A stretch of DNA of 64,000 bases from Thalassolituus marinus (GTDB taxonomy: Bacteria; Pseudomonadota; Gammaproteobacteria; Pseudomonadales; Oceanobacteraceae), in contig NZ_JAEDAH010000001.1 in the NCBI RefSeq assembly GCF_020320395.1, positions 1-64,000 of the forward strand. The letters run 5' to 3'. The notes under the pieces were generated by a model. The model was not told the origin of the DNA and ran no database searches. It worked only from the letters and a program-made list of their open reading frames with translations. The translations under genes were made by a program, and so were the position numbers. Of the stretch, positions 46,922 to 55,821 are shown in pieces (position 1 is the first letter of the stretch; the number at the start of each line of letters is the position of its first letter).

Positions 46922-48028
46922 ATGGCTGAATTTGATTTCTGCATTGCCGGGGGCGGGGTTGTCGGTCTGGCAATCGCCAGAGCACTCAGCCGATCCGGCT
47001 CTGTCTTGCTGGCAGAAAAAAACGACCTGTTTGGTTCGGAAACCAGTAGCCGCAACAGTGAGGTTATCCATGCTGGTCTGTACTACCCGGCTGGCTCACT
47101 GAAAGAACGCCTGTGCCTGCAGGGCAAAGCCTTACTGTACGATTTCTGCAATCGGCATAATGTCCCCTACCGCAGAACCGGCAAGCTGATTATCGCCCCG
47201 ACAGCAAACCATCCGAAAATCCAGGCACTGCAAACCACCGCCGCACGCCTGAATATTCCCCTGCAGTATCTGGATCAGCATGCGCTGACCGCTCTGGAAC
47301 CCGACGTGCAGGGGCAATGTGCGTTACTGTCACCCACCACGGGCATCATCGACAGCCACCACTATATGCAGACGCTGGCACAGCTGGCACAAGCCAACAA
47401 CGCACTGCTGATGCGCCAGACCCACGTCAGTGCCGCCCGAGTTAAAAACAACCATTGGCAGATTGATCTGCAAACCAGTGATGGCCCCTATCAGACATCG
47501 GCCAGTGTATTCATCAACGCCACAGGCTTGCACGCGCAGCAGCTGGCATCACAGTGCGACATGAACAGCGCAGATATTCCGCCGCTGTATCCCTGCCGCG
47601 GGCACTATTTCAGTTACTCAGGGAAAGCGCCATTTTCACATCTGATCTACCCGCTGCCAGAAGACAACCTCACCGGTCTGGGCATCCACGCCACGCTGGA
47701 CCTGAGTGGCCAGGTGCGCTTCGGGCCAGACACCCAGTACCTGCACCGGAATCAGATTGACGACTATCAGGTGCCAACTGAGCGCGAGTCCGCCTTTTAC
47801 GCCGCCATCCGCAATTACTTCCCCGGCATCGACAGGCAGCGTCTGCACGCCGACTATGCCGGTATCCGCCCCAAGCTGCACAGCGCCAGTCAGCCTGCCG
47901 CCGACTTCGATATACGCCTGACTCATGTAACGCCCGCAGCTATACATTTGTTCGGTATCGAAAGTCCGGGCCTGACGTCGTCCCTTGCCATTGCTCAGGA
48001 AGTAACAGAGCTGTTACAAATGGCATGA
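46922..48028 (+). CDS. FAD-dependent oxidoreductase, L-2-hydroxyglutarate oxidase-like
   Basis: 368 aa of the DAO superfamily. FAD-binding Rossmann motif CIAGGGVVGLAIARAL at residues 7-22, then SETSSRNSEVIHAGLYYP and LKERLCLQGK, which mark the LhgO/YgaF branch. It may oxidise a 2-hydroxy acid with electrons passed to quinone; the substrate cannot be fixed from sequence. Starts 58 bp after the AdeT-like gene, so cotranscription is possible. Confidence 0.85.
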   Translation: MAEFDFCIAGGGVVGLAIARALSRSGSVLLAEKNDLFGSETSSRNSEVIHAGLYYPAGSLKERLCLQGKALLYDFCNRHNVPYRRTGKLIIAPTANHPKIQALQTTAARLNIPLQYLDQHALTALEPDVQGQCALLSPTTGIIDSHHYMQTLAQLAQANNALLMRQTHVSAARVKNNHWQIDLQTSDGPYQTSASVFINATGLHAQQLASQCDMNSADIPPLYPCRGHYFSYSGKAPFSHLIYPLPEDNLTGLGIHATLDLSGQVRFGPDTQYLHRNQIDDYQVPTERESAFYAAIRNYFPGIDRQRLHADYAGIRPKLHSASQPAADFDIRLTHVTPAAIHLFGIESPGLTSSLAIAQEVTELLQMA

Positions 48029-48296
48029 AGAAAAGTCGTTTGCTGATTTATCTGTCAGCCGTATTTTCGGTAAATAAACACCGGAAATCATGGGGTTAAG
48101 ACCCTATATTCCGCTCAGGACATAGATTGTACTTTTATGTTACTGAAGCGATACACTGTTCACCGGGCAGTCATACACAGTCACATTAAGTGTTACGAAT
48201 GCTCACCATAACGCCCTGATACGACACAAGCATTAGTCAAACGCCTGCTATTCTAAGAACAGTTGTTAAGAAAATATCAATCGCAAGGGGACTTAT

Positions 48297-48548
48297 ATGA
48301 GCCAGCCGTTACCGGTAGAAGAACCCATGACCAGCACGGGCGATATCAGTGTCATCCTGTCGGGCAAGGTGATGATCCCTCTTCACTGCGATGACTGCAC
48401 GGAAAGCACAGACATCTGTCTGGAGACCTTGAAAAAACACGGTACGTACGTCTGTGAACATTGCGCCAGCGTACACTCTTTCTCTGACACCGAGCTGAAA
48501 CTGATGCGCATGATGCTTGGCCAGGCCGGTTACCATTTCGCGCTGTAA
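48297..48548 (+). CDS. Small zinc-ribbon-like protein, unknown
   Basis: 83 aa with CDDC-TESTDIC and CEHC, i.e. two CxxC pairs 24 residues apart plus a lone Cys, suiting a single zinc site. The rest is acidic. Ribosome-binding site AAGGGGAC. Upstream lie 268 non-coding bases, containing TATTCT-like promoter elements but no clear operator. A strong terminator follows. Confidence 0.7.
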   Translation: MSQPLPVEEPMTSTGDISVILSGKVMIPLHCDDCTESTDICLETLKKHGTYVCEHCASVHSFSDTELKLMRMMLGQAGYHFAL

Positions 48549-48557
48549 GCGCTTAAA

Positions 48558-48587
48558 AAAAATGGCGCCTCAGGAGGCGCCATTTTT
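48558..48587. terminator. Bidirectional terminator between the zinc-ribbon and TetR genes
   Basis: AAAAATGGCGCCT/AGGCGCCATTTTT with loop CAGG. The TetR stop codon lies inside it. Confidence 0.9.
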
Positions 48588-49292
48588 CAACAGACTCGGC
48601 AGCATGATGCTTATATAGCGTCGCAGCGTCGAGGTCAGGAAGGTCATATCTTCCGGCTCATTATTCAGTAACCAGCGATACTCCAGCGAGTGAAAAAGAC
48701 CGAGGATAATCTCAGCGTCTTCCGCCGGACTGGAAGAACGCGCCACGGTTGAAAAGAATTCAGCGGCACGATCAAACAGCGCTTTACGATGCATCTGTGC
48801 AAGGTGGCGGATGTTCTCATTCACAATCGCCTCATAACGGAAGGCCTGTTCTGCCACCAGCATATCGCGCTGGACTGTCACCTGATCTTTCAGGTACTGC
48901 GTCATCTGCTCGACCATGTACTCCAGCAGAGCTTCCTGCCCCTCCGCCGTCGCCAGATTGATTCCGGTTCCCGTCATCGAGATCATTGGCTGGTAGAACT
49001 GATTGGTAAATTCACTAACCGTTTCCAACGCCTTTTCCGTGTAAAGGGTAAAGGTATCGACGATCAGCTCCTGAATATCCTTGAAATAATAGGTCGTGGC
49101 AGCCAGAGGCACGCCTGCTTCCTTTGCCACCGCACGATGGCGAATACCGCGTACACCTTCACTGATAACAATGCGCAACGCGGCTTCCAGAATAACCCGA
49201 CGGCGATGCTCGCTTTTAGCACGAATCGCCTTACGTCCCTGATACTGCAGCGGTTTCGATTTATCCGTTGCTGATTCAGCAGCCAATACCAT
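48570..49292 (-). CDS. TetR family transcriptional regulator
   Basis: 240 aa. The N-terminal HTH (about 28-75: RRRVILEAALRIVISEGVRG, then VAKEAGVPLAATTYYFKDIQEL) is a standard TetR domain; the C-terminal ligand domain is not assigned. The ligand is unknown. A palindromic operator candidate lies between it and the divergent exported-protein gene. Confidence 0.92.
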   Translation of the reverse strand: MVLAAESATDKSKPLQYQGRKAIRAKSEHRRRVILEAALRIVISEGVRGIRHRAVAKEAGVPLAATTYYFKDIQELIVDTFTLYTEKALETVSEFTNQFYQPMISMTGTGINLATAEGQEALLEYMVEQMTQYLKDQVTVQRDMLVAEQAFRYEAIVNENIRHLAQMHRKALFDRAAEFFSTVARSSSPAEDAEIILGLFHSLEYRWLLNNEPEDMTFLTSTLRRYISIMLPSLLKNGAS

Positions 49293-49325
49293 CTCCTTCT
49301 CCTGAACGGGTCACCTGAAAATTGT

Positions 49326-49336
49326 TCACATTGTGA
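49326..49336. promoter_or_regulatory. Possible TetR operator
   Basis: Palindrome TCACA-T-TGTGA, 34 bases upstream of the TetR start in a 194-bp divergent gap. It has the inverse order of a CRP site. Autoregulation is assumed from position only. Confidence 0.4.
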
Positions 49337-49486
49337 CTATCAGACAACCAATTGAAAACGCTTTATCGTCGCACGGTGACACTGAATAGGCAAAACTTCA
49401 CTGACACAGCAGACAAAACTGTACAGATGTTCCACTTTACTGTTTGATAGGCTCACCCAATAACTCAAACAACAAGAGGGCACCCA

Positions 49487-50188
49487 ATGAAATCCGTATT
49501 CACGGCGAAGATATCTTTGCGGCTACTTTGTACACTTTTCCTGTCAGGCAGTGCCAGTGTTATGGCCGCAGATGACACAGATAAGTTGCATTTCCTCAAT
49601 ATGCGCTTTGCTCAGGCCGCTCCTGATTCACAACTGTGGCAGTACGGCTGGTTTGGTTTGTTCTCCGGAGTCGCTGCTGTTAACGGCATTGCCTACTCTC
49701 AGACAGAAGGTGAGCACAACCGCTACGATCGCAAAGTCGGTTTCACCACAAGCTTCCTTGGTGCCGCCGACATGTTACTGAACCCTATGCGCACTCACAG
49801 TTTTGCTGAGCAGCTACGGGCAATGCCAGAGAACACACCGGAACAGCGCTACAGCAAACTGGCCAGAGCCGAAGCCTGGATGAAAATTGCTGCCGAACGT
49901 GAACGCTATGAGCAAAGTACGCTCAACCATGTTCTGGCGTCTGTGGTGAATGGTCTGGCCGGACTGGCCGTTGCCAAAGATGATGGCCGCGTTGCCGATG
50001 GCTGGATGACCTTCATTACCGGCGTGGTTGCCTCCGAAGTTAAGATCCTGTCAGCGCCAGAGCACATGCTCGCGACTGAGTATCTGTACAACAGCGGCAA
50101 GCTGGTTACGGAAACGGCAAAGGCTGACGCTCCGCGCTGGCAAATTGCCGCTTTCGGCCCGGTTCTCAGTGCCTCATACCGCTTCTGA
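49487..50188 (+). CDS. Exported protein of unknown function, 233 aa
   Basis: Signal peptide 1-27 (VMAADD). The body has hydrophobic, glycine-rich stretches (WFGLFSGVAAVNGIAYSQ, VNGLAGLAVAKDDGR) that could be membrane segments, a helical middle, and a C-terminus SASYRF ending in Phe like outer-membrane proteins. No family recognised. CAAGAGGG ribosome site. Divergent from the TetR gene and possibly its target. Confidence 0.7.
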   Translation: MKSVFTAKISLRLLCTLFLSGSASVMAADDTDKLHFLNMRFAQAAPDSQLWQYGWFGLFSGVAAVNGIAYSQTEGEHNRYDRKVGFTTSFLGAADMLLNPMRTHSFAEQLRAMPENTPEQRYSKLARAEAWMKIAAERERYEQSTLNHVLASVVNGLAGLAVAKDDGRVADGWMTFITGVVASEVKILSAPEHMLATEYLYNSGKLVTETAKADAPRWQIAAFGPVLSASYRF

Positions 50189-50269
50189 TACGGGTTTACG
50201 GGGGCTATCGCCCAGCCCCCGGAGACTGGCACAGGATCTGCAATATTCCTCCTGACCGGAGGATTTATC

Positions 50270-50725
50270 ATGATCAGTGCACTCACCAATTACCTGCAGA
50301 ATCAGCCACTGCCCCTGAGCGAAGAGACAGGCAGTGCGGCCGACATTCAGGCAAGCCAGGCTGTCACCGATAGCTCTGCAGACTCCCCGGAAAATGCACT
50401 TTACGCTCCATCACAACGAGCACTGATGGTCAGCGCCGTGGCAACCGACTTCGATGTTACTGCGCTCAGCGCCAGCGATACCTCCAGCCTGCAACAACGT
50501 CTGCAACAATACGGGCTGGTCAGTGGCCAGGATCTGAACGCATTTGCTGTCATTAACACCGCACGTGCAGAGCTCAGTGAAGAAGACACCATTAATGCCG
50601 TCGCTCTGCTGGATGATGCCGTGGACCAGTTTGCAGTAAAGGGAGTCGCATACAGTGAACGTCAGCAGGTGAGTAAACTGCACACCCTGATTCACAACAT
50701 TGCCTCCGCTCGCCCACTTCAGTAA
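50270..50725 (+). CDS. Hypothetical protein, 151 aa
   Basis: Ser/Ala/Asp/Gln-rich, no cysteine, no signal peptide; N-terminal third looks disordered and the rest helical. GGAGGATTT ribosome site. No family recognised. It begins 81 bp after the exported-protein gene and ends 51 bp before the DUF481 gene, so all three may form one transcript. Confidence 0.65.
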   Translation: MISALTNYLQNQPLPLSEETGSAADIQASQAVTDSSADSPENALYAPSQRALMVSAVATDFDVTALSASDTSSLQQRLQQYGLVSGQDLNAFAVINTARAELSEEDTINAVALLDDAVDQFAVKGVAYSERQQVSKLHTLIHNIASARPLQ

Positions 50726-50776
50726 GAAGTCTTATTCCACATCTGTATAATGGTGCCCTTTTCCCGGAGGACCGCC

Positions 50777-51523
50777 ATGCGCTTCTTATCCGCTGCCCTG
50801 TTAGCAGCCCTTTGTTTCCCGGCTGCGGCCATCACCAATGTCGAAGAAAAACGTGCCGTCGATGAAAAACCGGGCTGGCACAGTAAAGCGGAGGTCGGCT
50901 TCGACGCCGAGTCCGGAAACAATGAAAAACGAAAATGGCGCGTTGGCCTTAATACCAGCTGGCAGAACGAAACCGACCGGTTTTTCGCCTGGGGGAACCG
51001 TGCGTACGGCACCAGTAATGGTGCCCGCACTGACGATGACACCTTCGTTCATGCCCGTTTCGTGCATAACCATATGGCCAGCTGGTCGCAGGAAGGCTTT
51101 GCACAGTTTGAGCGAGATCCGTTTGCCGCCTTACTGCACCGTATGCTTATCGGTGCCGGTGTACGTCACCAGCAGAGCTTCGCTCAGGAGAGTCGCTGGT
51201 TTCAGGGCGTGGGTGTTTTTCATGAACAACTGCAGGAACGTGCTGAGGGGACTGAATACAGTAATCAGCTGACTCGCCTGAATCTGTACAGCCACCTGCA
51301 ATGGCGGCTGAACCCGAGCATGATTCAGACAACCATTTATGTGCAGCCGTCAGTTGACGACGTCGACGATGTGCGCGCGCTATGGCAGCTGGCGATCACT
51401 CTCCCTGTCGCCAGCCAGACTGACCTGAAATGGCAATGGCAGAGTCGCTGGGACACGCAACCACCGGAAGGCACGGAATACCACAACCATCAGACCCACC
51501 TGACGCTGGCATTCCGTTTCTGA
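50777..51523 (+). CDS. DUF481-like outer-membrane protein
   Basis: 248 aa from MRFLSAALLAALCFPAAAIT (signal peptide), preceded by GGAGG. It is a probable small beta-barrel: alternating strands, KAEVGFDAESGNNEKRKWRV near the start as in DUF481 (YdiY) proteins, and a C-terminal LTLAFRF with Phe last. Role unknown. An in-frame ATG nine codons upstream is ignored because the signal peptide and ribosome site fix the start. Confidence 0.8.
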   Translation: MRFLSAALLAALCFPAAAITNVEEKRAVDEKPGWHSKAEVGFDAESGNNEKRKWRVGLNTSWQNETDRFFAWGNRAYGTSNGARTDDDTFVHARFVHNHMASWSQEGFAQFERDPFAALLHRMLIGAGVRHQQSFAQESRWFQGVGVFHEQLQERAEGTEYSNQLTRLNLYSHLQWRLNPSMIQTTIYVQPSVDDVDDVRALWQLAITLPVASQTDLKWQWQSRWDTQPPEGTEYHNHQTHLTLAFRF

Positions 51524-51526
51524 GGC

Positions 51527-51979
51527 TTACAGGGCTTTTTCAATCCACTCGTTCAGCCAGAACAATGCATCGTCATCCGGGGTAACGGTTTCGGTTGCAT
51601 CAATAGTGACGCGGGGTACTGGCTCAGTACCCTGCAACTCCAGGAAACGCTCCTGCAGCAAGCCACCAGCGGCACAGAAAGTACTGTCGTAGGATGAATC
51701 CCCCAGACTGATGACACCGAACGGACGCCCGTTCTGCAACGGACACTGTTGCTCCAGCTGCATATAGAAAGGGGCGATATTCGCCGGCAGATTGCCGCGG
51801 CCAGTGGTCGAGGTACAGATCAGTACAGCATCCGCAGCACTGTCATTCAGCGCTTCGACACCTGGTGTCGTATCCACGATCGCAGAATGACCACACTCTT
51901 CAAGACGGGCGGCCAATGCCTGAGCTACGGCGGTCGCGGTGCCTGTCACCGTACCAACCGCCAGATAAACCTTTGCCAT
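51527..51979 (-). CDS. Flavodoxin, MioC-like
   Basis: 150-aa FMN-binding electron carrier. FMN phosphate loop GTVTGTATAVA, then STTGRGNLPANIAPF and GLGDSSYD-like SLGDSSYDSTFCAAGG for the isoalloxazine site. Similar in size to MioC/YqcA-type short flavodoxins. Redox partner unknown. Convergent with the DUF481 gene, 3 bases between. Confidence 0.88.
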   Translation of the reverse strand: MAKVYLAVGTVTGTATAVAQALAARLEECGHSAIVDTTPGVEALNDSAADAVLICTSTTGRGNLPANIAPFYMQLEQQCPLQNGRPFGVISLGDSSYDSTFCAAGGLLQERFLELQGTEPVPRVTIDATETVTPDDDALFWLNEWIEKAL

Positions 51980-52027
51980 AAAACCTCCGGGGTAAAAGCG
52001 CGGCAGTATACCCCGAGCAAGCCGTCA

Positions 52028-52408
52028 TCAGAATCCTGCACCAGCCGCCTGATCAGGCCTGGCAATTGCCAGCAACAAACGCTGGTAAAGACTTTCCATG
52101 TCGCGCTGATTCCAGTCATTCAGCGTTTTATGAGCGCGACACAAATCGAGTGCCTCATTGCGAATGCGTTGTAATGCCTTGCGCACCGCTGCCGGCGGTA
52201 ACTGTCGCAGGCATTCGGTCAGCGTCGCCTCATCCGCTGTAGCCATTTCAGGCTGATGCTGACTGATCAGCCATTCATTCAGCAGCTGCCAGTAGAGCGG
52301 CAACGGCTCCCGTTCAGCACCCGGCGACTTAAGCCCCGAGGCTTCCAGTGCAGCGTCGATTCGCGCCAGCACTTCCAGTGGCGATGGTATTTCGGAGGGA
52401 CCTGACAT
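52028..52408 (-). CDS. Hypothetical protein, 126 aa
   Basis: Helical, Leu/Ala/Glu-rich soluble protein; no family recognised. Start at MSGPSEIPSP has GGGAG eight bases before it; a second ATG five codons upstream is less well placed. Divergent from the next unknown gene with 71 bp between; flavodoxin follows 48 bp downstream, so they may be cotranscribed. Confidence 0.65.
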   Translation of the reverse strand: MSGPSEIPSPLEVLARIDAALEASGLKSPGAEREPLPLYWQLLNEWLISQHQPEMATADEATLTECLRQLPPAAVRKALQRIRNEALDLCRAHKTLNDWNQRDMESLYQRLLLAIARPDQAAGAGF

Positions 52409-52479
52409 AGCCAATGCTCCCATACATGCTTTACTTAATTGATATCAGAATAGACTGCCAATCAGGAATTCACCGCATA

Positions 52480-53355
52480 ATGAAGGAAACGGAAGGCACA
52501 AACGCCGATCCTCTGGACATCGAAGGCTTCTTTAACCGGATACTGCAAAGCCTGTTTCCCGCCTGGTATGCCAAACAGGCGGCGCGGGAAATGCGTCTGC
52601 AGCCACTGGGCGTCCTTAATCCGAACAGCTTCCTTTGTCATCGCTGGATGAGCCTGCACGCCATCGTGGCTGCGCTGTCAGAGTCCTTACAGGCCCATGA
52701 CAGTGACTGGAAAGACCTCTCCGAATTACTCAGCAAGCTGGTAACAGAGCGCGAGCTGAAGCGGCCGGTGTCGATTATGGCGCTGGATGGTCTGGAGCAA
52801 AGCAGTCAGGAAGAAGAGTGGCCCAATCTGCTGTCCTGGGCCGAACACACCTGTGGCTCAATCAGTTTTGAGTCGGAAGACGATTTTGACCGCAATCTGC
52901 GTGATGCCTTTCCCGACAGCAACAAGCCGCACCGCATGGTTTACCGCGAGTGGGACGGACGTTACTACTGGATAAACAATGGCGATTCGCCGGCATTCGC
53001 GGCGGCACTGCGCTATGCCCAGCAAAAACAGCGTAACGCAAATATCCAGGCCACGCTGAGTATCGAAGGCGTGAATCAGAAAGCACTGGACCGGATTCGC
53101 AGTGATTACTGGCTGCTGTTGCTGACGCGCGACAGCGCTTACCCGATGTTCGACCTGATCAGCCGCGCCGAGCTTCCGGCTGTGATGGGTGAATTTGAGT
53201 GGCGTCGCAGTGATCTCGTATTTCTGGTGGGCCGCAAGAACAACCGCAAGCTGAATCAGATCATGCTCAACCTGCTCAATAATCGCTCCAGCCAGCAAAT
53301 CCTGGAATTCGGCCGCTGGCTGAGCCGTCAGAACCATCCTTTCAGAAACCAGTGA
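52480..53355 (+). CDS. Hypothetical protein, 291 aa
   Basis: Soluble, no signal peptide, no known motif found. It has a Trp-rich N-terminal helical region (LFPAWYAKQAAREMRL, FLCHRWMSLHAI) and an alpha/beta centre (RMVYREWDGRYYWINNGDSP). Its C-terminal part has alternating strands (LPAVMGEFEWRRSDLVFLVG) ending in basic helices. Start at MKETEGTNAD is the best of several in-frame ATGs but its AGGA site is 13 bases away, so the true start is uncertain. Confidence 0.65.
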   Translation: MKETEGTNADPLDIEGFFNRILQSLFPAWYAKQAAREMRLQPLGVLNPNSFLCHRWMSLHAIVAALSESLQAHDSDWKDLSELLSKLVTERELKRPVSIMALDGLEQSSQEEEWPNLLSWAEHTCGSISFESEDDFDRNLRDAFPDSNKPHRMVYREWDGRYYWINNGDSPAFAAALRYAQQKQRNANIQATLSIEGVNQKALDRIRSDYWLLLLTRDSAYPMFDLISRAELPAVMGEFEWRRSDLVFLVGRKNNRKLNQIMLNLLNNRSSQQILEFGRWLSRQNHPFRNQ

Positions 53356-53482
53356 ATACGCCATGGCGTATACTCACCCGGGGTACATTACGCCAAAAAC
53401 AGGCCCGAATTGACCATTACCCCCTTGATTTACTGGGCAAGCCTGTCATCCTATCGGCAACTATAACAATAATGGTACTCAC

Positions 53483-54514
53483 ATGATCCGAGGTACTTGG
53501 AGCCTGACCGAACCACTGGTTCCGGTGAATATTCCCGCGACCATGCTTCGTGTAGGCCAGGATAAAGGCATTACTCAGGACGAGCTTTTAGCCCGTACGG
53601 GTATCACATCAGAGCAACTGTCTGATCCCAGCGCCCGTCTCACCTACCAGCAAATGCTGCTGCTGGCTGAGAATCTTATACGCCTGTACCCGGATGAAAC
53701 CCTGGGTCTGGACCTGGGCAAGGCCATCAATATCAATCAGTTCGGCATGCTCGGCTATGCCATTCTCAGCTGTGCCGACCTGCGCAGTGCCGTGCGTCTC
53801 GGGCTGAAATACCACACTCTGGTTGATCCGGCATTTACCTTCGAAATGGCGGAAAACGATGACACCACGGCTATTCGCCTGACCTCTCATATTCCGTTTG
53901 AGAGCATGTATCGCATGCTGTGTGACGTGTTTGTCGGAATTTTTGTGACACTGGCGCGCTTCCTCAGTGGTCGCAATGACATACAGGCCCGGGAGGTTCA
54001 CCTCAACCATCCCCGCCCGCAGTATGTTGAAGCTTATGAAGCCCTGTGCCAGTGCCCGGTACTGTTTGATCAGCCACGTACTGAAATCGTATTTGATACC
54101 CATATTCTGGATATTCCGGTTGCTATGGCCGACAGTGCAACGGCGGCAATGGCGGAATCACAGTGTGCGGAAATTCTCACCCGCATGGGGCCGAAAGAAG
54201 GCATTGTTGCCAAGGTGCGGCGAATTCTGTTGCGCAACCCCGGGACTTTCCCGCCGGTTGACGAAGTGGCCAGCCAACTGGCGACCTCAACCCGTACTCT
54301 GAGCCGCAGCCTGCAGGATGTAGGTACCTCTTACCAGCGTATTCTGGATGAGGTTCGTAAAGAGATGGCGATTGAATACCTGCGCAATTCCAACCTGCCG
54401 ATTGAAGAGCTGGCAGCTCTGGTCGGTTACTCCGACCCATCTAACTTCCGTAAGGCATTCCGCCGCTGGACACAGCACGCACCGTCTTATTACCGCGAAG
54501 AACGTCAGGGTTGA
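53483..54514 (+). CDS. AraC family regulator with Arabinose_bd-type ligand domain
   Basis: 343 aa. N-terminal ligand domain (about 20-215, PF12625-like, as in OruR/ArgR-type regulators), then an AraC HTH pair: VDEVASQLATSTRTLSRSLQ and IEELAALVGYSDPSNFRKAF, the second being the classic AraC signature. Ligand unknown. It reads toward the glycosyltransferase-PAP2 pair 113 bp downstream, which may be its target; inference. Confidence 0.9.
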   Translation: MIRGTWSLTEPLVPVNIPATMLRVGQDKGITQDELLARTGITSEQLSDPSARLTYQQMLLLAENLIRLYPDETLGLDLGKAININQFGMLGYAILSCADLRSAVRLGLKYHTLVDPAFTFEMAENDDTTAIRLTSHIPFESMYRMLCDVFVGIFVTLARFLSGRNDIQAREVHLNHPRPQYVEAYEALCQCPVLFDQPRTEIVFDTHILDIPVAMADSATAAMAESQCAEILTRMGPKEGIVAKVRRILLRNPGTFPPVDEVASQLATSTRTLSRSLQDVGTSYQRILDEVRKEMAIEYLRNSNLPIEELAALVGYSDPSNFRKAFRRWTQHAPSYYREERQG

Positions 54515-54627
54515 ATCGATTCACAGCAACGGATTGCTGTGACTTCACCAGACCGTCACCTCACTGAAAGATAACTGTCATACTTGCTGCGCAAAGTAGG
54601 TCTTAACAGCCATAAACGTTAAGAACT

Positions 54628-55821
54628 ATGAAGCTAAGCAACCTGCAACGCGTCACCATTGTTACCGAAACCTTTGCACCGGAAGTCAACGGGGTTGCCC
54701 ACACGCTCGGTCATCTGGTGAATGGTCTGCGTCAGCGCGGTGTTGAAGTTCAGGTCATCCGCCCACGTCAGCAGCGCAAGGAACAGGCTGACTCCGACAC
54801 TGTACTGCTGCCAGGATTACCAATACCAGGCTACAACAGTATGCGCTTTGGTTTACCGGTTCTCGGTCGTATTGCCCGTTCTCTGCGCGAGTTCCGTCCC
54901 CAGGCCGTTTATGTCGCCACAGAAGGACCTATGGGCTGGGCAGCGGTAAAGGCGGCTCGGGCGCAGGGCATCCGCGTAATCAGTGGCTTTCACACCAATT
55001 TTCACCAGTACATCGAACACTACCGCCTCGGTGTGCTGGAAACAGTGGCATATCGCTACCTGCGCCATTTTCATAACCTCACTGCTGCCACTCTGGTACC
55101 AACCTCAGTACAGCAACAGGAATTGAGCGCACATGGCTTCAATAATGTTGCCGTGATGTCGCGTGGCGTCGACAGCCAGCTGTTCTCACCGGCTCGCCGC
55201 GATCAGGCACTGCGTCGCCAGTGGGGCGTACGTGAGGACGATCTGGTGCTGCTTTACGTCGGCCGCATTGCGCCAGAGAAAAATCTCAGTCTGGCCCTCA
55301 GCAGTTATCGCTCTATGCGTCAGACCGACGAGCGCGTGCGCCTGGTTCTGGTCGGCGATGGGCCATCACTGAATTCGATTCGGCAGCAGTACCCCGATGT
55401 TATCTGCTGTGGCATCAAGCGCGGTGAAGATCTGGCACGCCATTACGCCAGCGGCGACATATTCCTGTTCCCGAGTCTCACCGACACCTTCGGCAACGTC
55501 GTCACAGAAGCCCTCGCCAGCGGACTGGCCGTGGTCAGCTTCGACTACGCCGCTGGTCACGAATATATTCGCCATGAAATGAACGGCATGCTGGCCCCCT
55601 TTGCGGATGAGCGTGCCTTTACCAACAACGTGTTCGCGCTGGCAGACCGCCCGAATCTGCTGAACAAGGTTCGTGCAGCTGCGCGCAGCCACGCCGAAAC
55701 GATCGGCTGGAACAGTATTGTGAATGACTTTATGCAACGCCTGAGCGGCGTTCAGAATGAGGAGGCTCGCTATGAATCAGAGCAAAACATTACAGCCCCA
55801 AAACGCGCTGCTGTTCAGTAA
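54628..55821 (+). CDS. Glycosyltransferase family 4, paralogue of the 42-kb gene
   Basis: 397 aa. IVTETFAPEVNGVAHTL, FHTNFHQYIEHYRLG, LLYVGRIAPEKNLSLALS and DTFGNVVTEALASG align with the other glycosyltransferase throughout, but the first acidic residue of EX7E is Asp here. Lipid-type acceptor (diacylglycerol-like) is plausible from the VTETxAPxVNGV branch. It overlaps the PAP2 gene by 50 bp. Confidence 0.85.
   Translation: MKLSNLQRVTIVTETFAPEVNGVAHTLGHLVNGLRQRGVEVQVIRPRQQRKEQADSDTVLLPGLPIPGYNSMRFGLPVLGRIARSLREFRPQAVYVATEGPMGWAAVKAARAQGIRVISGFHTNFHQYIEHYRLGVLETVAYRYLRHFHNLTAATLVPTSVQQQELSAHGFNNVAVMSRGVDSQLFSPARRDQALRRQWGVREDDLVLLYVGRIAPEKNLSLALSSYRSMRQTDERVRLVLVGDGPSLNSIRQQYPDVICCGIKRGEDLARHYASGDIFLFPSLTDTFGNVVTEALASGLAVVSFDYAAGHEYIRHEMNGMLAPFADERAFTNNVFALADRPNLLNKVRAAARSHAETIGWNSIVNDFMQRLSGVQNEEARYESEQNITAPKRAAVQ

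Noticed and set aside
54553-54592. Possible Pho box (CTGTCAT) before the second glycosyltransferase
   Set aside because: Only one good half-site; the expected second CTGTCAT 11 bp away is absent, although CCGTCAC lies 22 bp upstream. Too weak to call.
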